Shown here: positions 36,891-47,514 of the stretch, one piece after another
How positions within the stretch are numbered: position 1 is the first letter of the stretch
Layout of the letters: the number at the start of each line of letters is the position of its first letter
Source of the DNA: Erodium maritimum
Taxonomy: Eukaryota; Streptophyta; Magnoliopsida; Geraniales; Geraniaceae
DNA: 64,000 bases
NCBI GenBank assembly: GCA_963921825.1
Contig: OY997596.1
Coordinates: forward strand, 59,222,754 to 59,286,753
Reading direction: 5' to 3'
The notes under the pieces: generated by a model
Seen by the model: only the letters and a program-made list of their open reading frames with translations
The model's database searches: none
Told to the model about the DNA's origin: nothing
Translations under genes and position numbers: made by a program

Positions 36891-38172
36891 AAAATCGGTT
36901 TTTAGTCTCAGAGGTTTTAGGGTTTCCCCCTCTTTCTTTCTCCCGCAACCACCATTCTGAATTTATTTCCAATCTTCCTCCCCACCATGGCTGTTTCCTC
37001 CAACTCCTTATCATCAGCCTCTCGAAGTCGTACGTCCAACCTCCTCACAACTGTGGTAAAACCGACCACGGTCAACGTCTCGCTGCCCCCCGGAAGCACT
37101 AATCTTAGTTGTTTCCAGGTGGGGGAATCGGAGACACCGGCGCCACCTTCGACAAAGGGAGCCTCCGTCCTCCTCACCCTCCGAAGGAGCCCACTACAAG
37201 AAAAAGCAGTAATCCTCTTACGTCGCTTTTCACCGAACCGTTGGGAGTCAGATCAGATCCATGAACCACAACCACATGCATGGTCGTTGCTCCGTTCCCA
37301 GACCACGATTCCGATCGTCCCAGTGCACATGGATGTACTGCCTGCTCATACTCCTCCGACGAGGAACGCCCTAGATGCTATCTCAGACCACTTGGGAGGG
37401 GTGTTTCCAGAGAACGACGAGGATGAAGATGAAATCATAGTGGTTCCGCGTGACGCGGTTCCGACCATGTCTAATGGTCGATACCGGCTCTCTCTCGTGG
37501 CTCGATTGGTCACCGAAGTTCGTTATATCCAAAAGATTCTGATCGAGATGATGCTCAAGCACTAACAGGTTAATGATATGAGGGTGGATGTCCTCTCAAA
37601 GAAGACCAAAGCAAGGGCCAAGACAAGCTACGTGTACGCTCGAACATCCCACGCAAAGCTCAAGAGGGCACTGGGGGCAACGAGTCAGCTATCAGACCGT
37701 TTCCAGCTCAGGGACGAGGAATAGACTGAAGATGACTCAGAATTGGTGAGGGCTGCCAAGCAGCCCCACCAAGCTCCATGAGGCTGTTTGAACCCTGAGA
37801 GTTAGATGTCTGGTGGTCTACCCCTCGTGACCCAGGACCGAAAGTGACAACATTCGTTTGGGAACATAGGATTCCACATAAGAGGATTCAATTTACTTTT
37901 TATACTTTTATTCTCTTAGTTGTTTTCAGTACGGTTGTGGACCATGGTTTATTATGTTTACTTTCGGTTATTTTAATTTTCTTGATCGGGTAGATCGTAG
38001 GGATAATAATCGTTGTCTAGGATGCAAACTAGGCTATTTCTACGGGTTCAAAAGCGTCGGATACCTACGAAAGACTCGGACTTATTCTACTCTCAAGACT
38101 TTTTAGTCATACTTATAAAGCTTCACATGTATTGGTAATGCAGTTCATCGTTCGCCTTTTCAAAAAAAAAAA
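36891..38172 (+). mobile_element. Internally deleted L1-type LINE between RPL5 and MAM33
   Basis: Target-site duplication ACTTATTATGCGTGG (36876-36890) / ACTTATTATGTGTG (38173-38186) encloses 1.28 kb. The copy starts with a leader, has a Met at 36987 opening a 192-codon frame, and ends CATCGTTCGCCTTTTC plus 12 A. The frame ends with GRYRLSLVARLVTEVRYIQK, a match to the start of the DUF4283 region of LINE ORF1 at 12829-13695. After that the sequence soon passes into 3' UTR. The rest of ORF1 and all of ORF2 are missing. The readable duplication suggests moderate age. Confidence 0.8.
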
Positions 38173-38313
38173 ACTTATTATGTGTGTGGTCATGATTGGT
38201 GCAGTTCCAATGAGAATGCTGACATGTCAGTTGATGATTGGACGAGCTGATGTGTCCAATTATGATTGGATATGCTCATCAGCCAGCAAGGTGAAAATCA
38301 TAAACCCAACTCC

Positions 38314-38341
38314 TATAAAGTATAAACCCCTTAAACCCTAA
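38314..38341 (+). promoter_or_regulatory. MAM33 core promoter: TATA box and telo-box
   Basis: TATAAAG at 38314-38320 and AAACCCTAA at 38333-38341. The telo-box is typical of plant genes for translation and mitochondrial biogenesis. A related AACCCTAA occurs upstream of RPL5 (33623), probably co-duplicated. Confidence 0.6.
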
Positions 38342-38376
38342 TTCCTATTTCGCTTTCCCCAACTCGAAGAGCAAAG

Positions 38377-40141
38377 ATGGCTTTCTCTGCAATCCTTCGC
38401 AAATCGGCTTCAACCCTAGTTCCTCTTGCGACCCGAATCGCCCGAGTCCAACGAACTCACCACCGAGCGATCTTCACAGCCCTAAATCACCACACCAACG
38501 TCCCACAGAAGCCGTCTCTGAACCCTTTTGTACCGGTCCGCAGCTACTCTCTGGTCAAGAGTGACGAGTCTCTTCTAGGGGTGCTTGAGTCGGAGATCGA
38601 GTATGCTGAGAAGTCCGACGATCACGACCGGGTGAGTTGGTTCTTCGTTCTCGATTCTGGGTGATTTTCTGCTAAGAACATGGTGTTTTTTTTTTGATTT
38701 TCATGTCTAATGTCAAGCTTTCGGGTGCAGTAAAATTATGGGTATTTTCTTTGTTCATGATTTGGGTTGTGAATGATCCGAAAAAAATATAAACTTTGCA
38801 CTTACAATCCAATTTTAGCTTATTGTTGGTTTGCTGAGAAAAAAGCTGCTTAATTGCTGGACATTTTGTAATACCTTAGATAGAGCATAGAGTTATAAAT
38901 TTATAATGCTTAGATTGTTTGCTTTCTGATGTGTGACGTTGAAGGGTTTTATTTCAGCAAACTAATGATTATGATTGCAGTTTATTGAGTTTAATTTGAT
39001 TTAGCTATGCTAATTGCTCATATTAGTTTAAATGGAACTGTAGAAGAGAGGTGGAGCTTGCCTTTGCTGTTTGAAAGTTTGAAGTTGTGTATGCTTTTTT
39101 GTTCCTAATCTATTTAATGAATTCTTTAATTACTCCCAACGCTTTGATGGGAGATATTGGTTCACTGTGAGTTTATTGAAAATCTTATCCACTGATTTAC
39201 AGTATTTGTATCGGATAGGACTCTGCCAAAGTACTATCTATTTAACATGATCAATTATTATGGGTAGGTTGAAGATATTCCAGATGGGTTCCCTTTTAAA
39301 ATTCAAGATAATCCCACTATTCAAACCATAACATTGACAAGAGAGTATCAAGGTCAAACCATTGAAGTTGAAGTTCAAATGCCCGAACTCGTCTCTGGTG
39401 AAAATTGCGAAGACAATGTTGCTGAGGATGATGATGAGAAGGCCCGCCAATTTGGCACTCCCCTGGTTGTAACCGTGTCCAAGCCAGGAAATCCTTCCTT
39501 GGTGTTTACCTGTACCGCCTTTGCCGATGAGATCGCTATAGACACTGTAACTGTGCAGAATCATGAAAACAGTGAGGATCAGTTAGCCTATGAAGGCCCT
39601 TACTTCGCGTAAGCTCCTCTTCTTTTTTCTTCATGATCTACATATCACTATGTTACGGTCCACATGTGAGTCTTAATAGTATCCACAGTGGAAATCGCCT
39701 CAGTCGGGGCCAAGGAGAGAGGATTGGGGGTGAAAGGGTGAATTGGCCAGGCTATAGTCACTTCCTAGGCGATTCGCCCCCACTATAGGTGATGTAGCCT
39801 CTAAGTGATATACACTTGGGGTTCACAACCTTATAGGCTAGTCTTTTGTATCAAGTGGTGGCGGGCTAATCCATCTCACATTTTTCCGATGTGGGACTCA
39901 GACTCCCATGTGGACCCTAATAAATTAACTTGTGTATCAAGCTAGAACAATTCTGATTCCTCCACTTTGTTTCCTTCTCAGGGATTTGGCTGAGGACCTG
40001 CAGAAAGCTTTCCACAAGTATCTAGAGGTAAGAGGAATCAAGCCCAGCACAACCAACTTCTTGCAGGAGTACATGATCAACAAAGAGAGCAAAGAGTACT
40101 TGTTGTGGTTGAAGAGAGTCAAGAGATTCATTCAAGCATAA
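38377..40141 (+). CDS. Mitochondrial MAM33/p32 family acidic matrix protein
   Basis: Exons 38377-38631, 39268-39608 and 39982-40141 give 251 residues. The family (MAM33, PF02330; human p32/gC1qBP) forms acidic doughnut-shaped trimers in the mitochondrial matrix and supports mitochondrial translation and assembly. The protein has a basic N-terminal presequence (about 1-55, ending near RSYSLVKSD), the acidic segment VEVQMPELVSGENCEDNVAE, the core TPLVVTVSKPGNPSLVFTCT and the C-terminal helix LAEDLQKAFHKYLEVRGIKP..YLLWLKRVKRFI. No defect is seen. Its exon 1, splice site and first exon-2 codons are duplicated in the upstream RPL5 gene. A MITE occupies most of intron 2. Confidence 0.9.
39656..39927. 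mobile_element. MITE in MAM33 intron 2
   Basis: Inverted ends GGTCCACATGTGAGTCTTAA and GACTCAGACTCCCATGTGGA (about 20 bp, imperfect) enclose about 270 bp of non-coding sequence. Confidence 0.55.
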
Positions 40142-41063
40142 ACTTTCTAGCAAAAACATTTTGGCACAGCTTTTTGTTATTGATATGAAGTCAATTTGGA
40201 ACAGTAGTTGGTGTTTTGTCTTGTATGTTATTTGGCAGTTGAGATTTGAACATTAGCTGGTTCGAGGGTAAATGTCAAAAAAGTGTCGTGAACTTTCGAC
40301 TTTGGGTAAATCGATGTTGTGATCTTTTAATCGGTGCAAGTCATGTCGTGAAGTTTAACGTCAATGTACTGTTACTAACGACGTTAAAAATGAACGACAA
40401 GTCAAAACACCCCTTTATACTTGCAAAAAAAAAACATTTGCATCCCTTTTTGTGAAATACCTAATACTTTTGTTTATATTATATGTAAAGTTAATTATTA
40501 GATTTTATTTTTTTGAGCAAGGTTATTAAAGACTACATTTAAAATAAAATAAAATTCACATCTATTTATATATTTTTAAATATAAAATATTTTCCTTTAT
40601 TGGTTTGTTAAATATAACTGAATGCAACTTTATAAAAAAAAAAAGTTCATGGACCTAATTTACAACTAAAAATGTTCATGGATTAGATCTGCACTAATAC
40701 CGTGACATCAATTGTAAGGGGGAGTGTCGATTTTCTGTCAATTTTCCAATTGACACAGTAAAAAAATAAGAGTTTTTCAGTTTTCTGGTTCGGATTGATC
40801 GTATTTTCGATTGCTTTACCTACACTTTTATGAGCAAAATAGAATTCTATTAATGATATAGAACTATAACAAAAAAGAAGATAAAAAATAAAACATGAGG
40901 GATATATAAATATGGACATTCTCATTTCTCTAGTCCTAAACAGTCTGTTGATTTAAAATCTCAATTTTAACTTTGCAAACGGGATTTGGATTCGCTGAAT
41001 TAGACCGTATAACCTCCCAAAGACCAGCTTCTGTCGCCCTTCCCTGAATATAGTTGAGGGCCT
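40142..41063. other. Intergenic region after MAM33
   Basis: AT-rich. The words GTCGTGAACTTTCGACTTTGGG (40283 onward) and AGTTCATGGACC..GTTCATGGATTAG (40643-40685) look like the two arms of another degenerate MITE. No gene seen. Confidence 0.35.
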
Positions 41064-41079
41064 GGTTAAAAACAATGTT

Positions 41080-41915
41080 TTTTTTATTAGCAATGCATAT
41101 ATAGAAACTCAATCTTTGAAATAAAGATTGAGCATGGAACAGAACCAGGATAGGAGCATTCCAAACGGAACCTCATGAAGACAACACCCCACAACCGGGG
41201 AAGAACACCACAAGAGAAGCAACAACTAAAACAACACAACTGCTACACCACCAAAAAGAAAAAAACCAGAAAGTTACAGGTCTCACTACCAGATTTAACA
41301 ACCATCAGGAGCTAGAAAAAAAAACAGGTATGAACACCTAGATTTAACCACCATTAAGCTCTTTTAAAGAAAGCTAGAAGAAGTCATCCAACACCATGGA
41401 GACCCCAACTCAAACCCAAGAGAAAACTCCAACCTCATGCTCAAAAGTAACACCTTCCCAACAGAGGACTGTGTACTTTCAGGTGCCAGCGGTTAGGACC
41501 ACGACCGGCGGAGCAAATCCGGAAGGACCGGACCCCATATTCTCAACAACTAAAACAATGGCTTCTGAGGGACAACTATCCTATGAACACGCCGGCGACC
41601 AACCCCAAACCGGCAAACTCGAACCATCACTTTGCCGGGAAGAGGAAACCATTGAAGAAGATGAAGAGAGGGGAGGAAAGCGAAAAAGACCCAAAATAAA
41701 AAGGGGAAAAGAAGGGAGTCAAACCGCGGGAGCCAAAAAAGCCCAAAGCAGCTGCGAGGAAGAGGCCAACTCTGTAGGGATAGCATCAGAAGCACCGCAA
41801 CGATCCTCTGTAAGGAAAGGAGTCTCACGACCGATACTAACAGACGAACCCACAACTGAGCAGCGAACCTTCACCGCCCCTACTCCGAAGGATACCCCAC
41901 CCCTACCACTACAAA
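41080..41915 (-). mobile_element. Short LINE-type retroposon, no coding capacity
   Basis: On the minus strand it ends GCATTGCTAATAAAAAAAA. Possible decayed target duplications GGTTAAAAACAATGTT (41064-41079) and GGTTAAAAATATTGTT (41916-41931) differ at three positions. Blocks such as GGAACCTCATGAA..ACACCCCA and CGCCGGCGACCAACCCC are shared with the element at 43871-45171, so both belong to one family. The long plus-strand frame here is antisense and not considered real. Confidence 0.6.
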
Positions 41916-42179
41916 GGTTAAAAATATTGTTATTGGACCTTAATCCAGTAAGAGACCACCTAGCGGTTCTTGACGAAAACTGGTGACATCTTTAGACTGT
42001 AGAAGGGAAATATCAAAAAACCCTTTAATGACCTGAAATCCTGTCATGGAGAAAGACGGAGTGTAGACGGGTTTACTTACTAACCCTCGGTTGCATAGTC
42101 TCCCTCATGGACGTATAAATCGACCCAGATCCGACAAGAGGTACTAAAAAAACCCAAGTCAAGTGGTCGAGTGACCTCG

Positions 42180-43745
42180 TCTGCCCCCAGCAAAATAATC
42201 ATATATTTTTCATTTTTGATCTACAATAAAACGATAAATCACAACTTAACTAAGTCGACTTCGGATTCGGAAACATTAGGGAATCTCTCCCTTTCAAATT
42301 CTCTCTTCCGCCCAAAACCATTTCCGCCACTCTCCTGATCGCCACAACCGTCCCTACCTCTACCGACCACCATGGATGCCCGCTCACCACGCTCGCCAAC
42401 CTCGATCATTGTATCCCGTCTACTGATCCGTCGCTCATCCACGACTTGGCCGATCAAACAGAGCTCGTGGATCACCCCACGAGAAGACCCCACTCCCCTC
42501 GATGTTGATCACTGACGCCTGCCACATGAAATAACGTATCTACACCCTGGAGATCTCCATGTTCGGCCAGCCTCTCTAATCCATCCATATCGCCGACGAA
42601 TAGAGACAGAGGAAGATGGGACCTTGTCTTCCAATGGATCGCCAATCAAACGGAATTGGAAACGGGGCCTATTAGGGCACACCCACTGGCATCGATCTCT
42701 TGCCACTCATATCGCAGGCCCTCCGGCATCGGACCCTACCCAAGGTGCTACCGACCACCCATGCATCCACTTGGACTTCGGGATGGGATATCCACCCTGC
42801 GATCACAACCCAAACTGGATCGTTGGCCCCGGACAGACACATCCTCCCAGTGGCAATTGCTTCACCAACACGAAAGGGTCTTCTTCAAGCCGATTGGTGT
42901 TGGGATGGGTGAACGGGATCTTGATCGGTGGATGACGATCATGTTGTTGCGGCTCCGGATGGTGTTAGACACCCGCCCCTACCTGGATCACATGGGAGAC
43001 GAGAAAAACCACTCTCACAAAAATCGGAGGCCTGGGGATCGTTGGTTTGAGTCTACACCTGATGATACACCTAGGGCATGGAAACAGGAACCCTGGGGGT
43101 ATCCATCCCAACCTAGGGTGGAGGAATCCGGCCTCCCTAACCAAAGGATGGAGGAGCCCCACTAGTACTTCTCCTCTTCAGGGACGGATGGATCTGATAC
43201 TCCCACCTAAGGCAGTCTGGACTCCACAGACACAGCCGACGAAGATGACCTCGGTGGGGTATGAGTGAGGCATAGTGAGTTTCCTCGCAGGTCTTCATGA
43301 GTAACCCAGGGCATCTCGGGGTGTCTATGAGGAGCCACACCCCGGCCTCTATGAGTTAGCTGCCTCCTAACTCCTAGCCTCCTCCTTTCCCTATCATATT
43401 CCTTGATCAACTGGTACGACATAGAAATATCGATCAAGTCGAAAAAGTACTATAGATTCATTGCACTCAACACAATCAGAATATGGAACCGCCCCCTAAC
43501 ATCTCTCTAGGTCTCACCGGGTACTTAGATATAGGATTAGTGTCTCGGCCGCCACCAAAATTGTATCTCATCCAATTTTGTTCATTTCCACTCATATACG
43601 ATTTTTAGTTTTTACGGCCTTTTCAATTAATATCGATAAAAAGTTTCAACTTGTGTGCTAAAAAAAACTAAGTTGACTTCGAACCCTTGATCTCGATTAA
43701 GTGAAAGAGCCCACTTGAGCAATAGGCCAACCCTGGTGGCAAAAA
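42180..43745 (-). mobile_element. tRNA-derived SINE split by a LINE
   Basis: The minus-strand head at 43745-43666 has an A-box-like GGTTGGCCTATTGC and a B box GGGTTCGAAGTC; the 3' part with the TTTATTGTAGATCAAAAATG tail lies at 42247-42180. They are separated exactly by the LINE at 42264-43665 with its 16-bp target duplication. The head resembles the SINE at 47040 (TTGGCCTA, AAGTGGGCTCT), so they are one family. Confidence 0.7.
42264..43665 (+). mobile_element. Internally deleted LINE inserted in a SINE
   Basis: Target duplication AACTAAGTCGACTTCG (42248-42263) / AACTAAGTTGACTTCG (43666-43681). The copy starts with a pyrimidine-rich leader, contains only broken short frames, and ends in a 3' UTR with a short A-run. 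The last 400 bp (43270-43660) are homologous to 53020-53390: shared CTCGGGGTGTCTATGAGGAG-like start, CAACACAATCAGAAT..ACCCCCTA and ATTATGTATGAT-type end. No ORF2 is present. Confidence 0.75.
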
Positions 43746-43870
43746 TGTAAATGTTTAAATTTTTCCATGTCATGATTCATGATCGCATTTCATAAGTTTG
43801 TTATAAAAACTTAGTGTATACTTTAAATTATTCATATGTTTATCGTTATTTTGTGACTAATTGTCACTTT

Positions 43871-45171
43871 TTTTTATCAGCAAAGACATAATATAAATCA
43901 TGCTCTTTGAGCAGGTGTGAAGTACAAAGAGTGAGCGTTCCTCTCTAATTGGAACCTCATGAACACAGCCCCATGCTGGGGAATGAAATCCCACACAAGG
44001 GAGATGAAAGAAACCCACACAAGGGTATGAAAACCCACACTGGGGTGTTGAAATGAACCCACACAGGAGTAAAGTGATGAACCCACGCAGGGGTAAGATG
44101 AAGAAGCTAACAGGTAGCAAAACAAGTGAGGGCCTAAAAGCCTAAATCTCAAACGTGAAGAACTAACACAAAAACAGGTCTAAAACCAAAAAATTTCCTT
44201 GAAGCGCAAAGGGAAAGGATCACCAAACAACCAGAGATCCCTTCCAAAAACAACAAAGGGTAACAGAAAAGAGCAAGAATCCTGAGCACCCTTTCACTCA
44301 GAAGAACCCTTTCACTCACTAAACCTTACCTACAATCGAGAGGCTTCACTGAGACGTTAGCCATGAACCTCGCCGGTGGCCAACCCCTACCGACGAGCTC
44401 GACCCACCATCAGTGGTCGAGTATGAAGGAAGCCAAACGAAAGGAAGGGGGAAGTGAGGAAGAAAGAGGAACTACCAAAATAAAAGGGGAGGCCGAGATA
44501 CTCACCAGCAAAGCCTTCACGGTCCGAGCTCCACCGGACCGGCCAAGAGTTCCGTCTGTCCCTCGCCGACCAACACCAGCCGAGGGCCCAAGGAAAAACC
44601 AAGGTAGAAGACTGACTTTTCAGTCGAACTCGAGCCAGTCCAACAGCGCCGTCGAAGAGGAGAAACCTTGCAAGAGCTGAGACGATCTTCACCAGCAAAT
44701 CAGAGGAACTGAGCGGTCGATACTGCAACAATCCTACCGGCGCCGGAATGGAAAGCCCTCCCACGAGCAGATCTGAGCCGCAGTCCTCTGACCCAAACCC
44801 CTCACGAAACCAGAAGCAAGAACCATCAGATCCGCGTGAATCTTGACCCAAAAGTCGAAGAAACTGCTCCCACTATAGATCTGGGGCCTGACTACCGAGG
44901 AGGGAGAAGGCAAAGACCGGATCTGAAGATCCCGTCCGAGGAGGAAGAGATCGAAGGGTAAAAGGGGGAAAGGAAGGGTAGAAGGGGTAGTGGTCGGCTG
45001 AGGGACGGAGGGGGAAACAAGGGTCACCGCCGGCAACTTCCTGAGGAAGAGGTCACCGGCGGTGGAAAGAGGGACAGCCGCGGTATGGCCTGAGGCGAAG
45101 AAGACGAAGGGTTTCTAGAGAGAGGGAGGAGCCTCTCTCTCTAGAAACGTTTCTTATTCTCGATTTAATTC
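43871..45171 (-). mobile_element. Internally deleted LINE
   Basis: Perfect 15-bp target duplication ACTAATTGTCACTTT at 43856-43870 and 45172-45186. The minus strand reads from a CTCTCTCTAGAAACC leader (45165) to a 3' end with the repeated motif CCTGCGTGGGTTCAT / CCCTTGTGTGGGTTTC and the tail TTTGCTGATAAAAAAAA. Only short frames occur, with no reverse transcriptase. The perfect duplication suggests a young copy. Confidence 0.8.
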
Positions 45172-45186
45172 ACTAATTGTCACTTT

Positions 45187-45921
45187 GTACCTCATTTAAG
45201 TTAGCGCTAATAACGTGGATAAATTGACCTTAATATATATTCGGATGCCTCTACCTATTATCTTGAACTTTTAGGTTAGAATGAGCTTTGACAACTTATA
45301 GCGAAAATTAAAATCTCTTTTAAATGACAAAAAAAAAACACAAGGTATCGACGCGCTATTCTCCCACAAGAGCCCCAATAATTTGATGGGTAGTAGTCTT
45401 TTTCATCAGACTTTAAAATCTGTTATAGACCGTGCAACTAAAAGGTAGCAATAACAACCTGTGAACAAATTAAACGTCTCGTATTTCTGTCATCATCCCT
45501 ATCAAATTTGTTAAAATGATCTAAACAATGTGACTTTCATTTCTTTTTTCCTGAATGTAGTACATCATCCTAATGAAAAAAGATATTACAGATCATAAAA
45601 AATGAGCCTAAGAATGAGAGCATCTACTCGACCGATCTAAGCAAAGCTTCTCAGACCGAGCAACGACACAATAAACTCCTCAGACAACAAGAGTGTTGGG
45701 ACATTGTGTGGACATGAATGTTGACAATCTCTTTTGCTCATTTTGCAGTCTGAGACAATAATAATAATTGTAGTAGTAACAATACCAAAGTGTTAAGACA
45801 CAGATACATAAACAGAGAATACCGACACAATTTATTTTCCTTCACTCTATATCTCGTGGCATATTTGGGGGATGTGCCAGGAAAGCAAGGGAGGATTGTC
45901 AGCGGATTCGAAGGCAAAAAG
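45187..45921. other. Intergenic region downstream of P5CS
   Basis: AT-rich; contains the P5CS 3' UTR at its right end. Nothing else recognised. Confidence 0.4.
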
Positions 45922-47476
45922 TTAAGAGTCAATAGGGAGGGTCTTGTGGGTATATATGATCTCTTTATCACCATCCACCACTTGTCCGCTTCCTCTCAAG
46001 ATCCTGCAAATGAGCAAGATGTTAGATTTGAAGATTAAAAAATGGTTCCTCGTAATTTACTTGATGATAAGCAGCGTGCTAATCTATGTGAGCAAATCAT
46101 ACAAATGGATAATGTCACTCTACGTATGCATCATTTGCAAATAACTATACTTAAGATAATGTCACTCGACTCTTTAAGTCTCAATTTACCCAAATTTTGG
46201 GTGTCAAATGAGGCAAATACACTTATGTTTTCATGCAGTTATTTCCATCATTTTACACCCGAAATTAGAGATGTAATTGGGGTAAAATCGGACTGGAAAA
46301 AACTTAAGAGTTGTCAAAAACGTTTAGAACTTAGGGGTAGTTAGTTGAGAATGATGCACAGTTGGGATAGCTGAGTAACATTTTCCCTAATATCAATGCA
46401 TGTGAAGAGTATTAGAGGATTACACACCATCGAGTTGTTAACAATCCTTCAACTCCTACTGGACCCCGAGCGTGGATCCTACTTGTACTTATTCCAACCT
46501 ATACAGTTATTGGATAAATCAACCAAATTAGATAAGAGCAGAAACATAGTCTATGTTGAAAATAAATGAAGTGGAGATTTTAGTATTTTACCTCTGCACC
46601 GAGTCCAAATCGAGCCCCATCACAAAATCTTGGGCTTGCATTGTGAAAAACAGCAGCGCTGTAATGTAAACGAGTTAAACCACAGTCCCATTGCCATTTG
46701 TATTGCCGTAACATTTTGGAGACCATATGCAAAAACATGTAGCTAACAAAAAGCATAAATATGATCAAATAGCATTTCTTCAAGTGTGTTATATCCTAGC
46801 TCAATTACCATTTTATCAGAAGTAATCATCACAGAAGATGGTTCACAATTACACATATAAATAAAGCAAGCCATCAGCACGTTAACAATTGACCATGTCC
46901 AATCCCAGTGGGCTGTTAGGGAGCAAGTGCGGGGTTGAGGGAGTAGATTAGGGGTTAACCTCAGATAGATTAGGATTTCTTGCTTTATTGTTGATCCAAA
47001 AAAAAAATTGTTATGTTTAACAAGACAGACAACAGACCAATTGGGGTTGGCCTAGTGGTTAAGTGGGCTCTCTCACCTCCTTGAGGTGAGATTTCCGAGT
47101 CCTAATGGACCACATTGGGTGGGATTAGGTTAAAGGACTAACCTCCGGTTAACATGGGTTAGGTTATGTTAGAGTTAAGTTAATTTCCAGTTACAAGCAT
47201 TTCCTATCCTAGTTTCCAGTTACAAGTATGTTAGGGATGCGCTCGTTGTATTGAACAACAAGAACTATCAATAAAACGTTGAAATTGACAGGTTAGGTTA
47301 GATTTCCTGCTTTATTGCAAATAAAAAAAATGTCAGCTCATGAGATGCACTTTCAGCGAATTACATGAATCGGTGCAATGTTACCTGTCAACTTGACGTA
47401 GAAAGACTTCGGCAACTTCATGATCTTCCGTTACGATGCAATCAGTATGAGCACTGCCAAAGAAGAGAGAATAATA

Positions 47477-47514
<38 letters not shown>

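Noticed and set aside
36987-37565. A host gene upstream of MAM33
   Set aside because: It lies within a retroposon with target duplications and ends in a DUF4283-type LINE ORF1 match.
41396-41986. 196-codon plus-strand open frame as a gene
   Set aside because: It is antisense to a retroposon, low in complexity, and lacks domains and gene structure.
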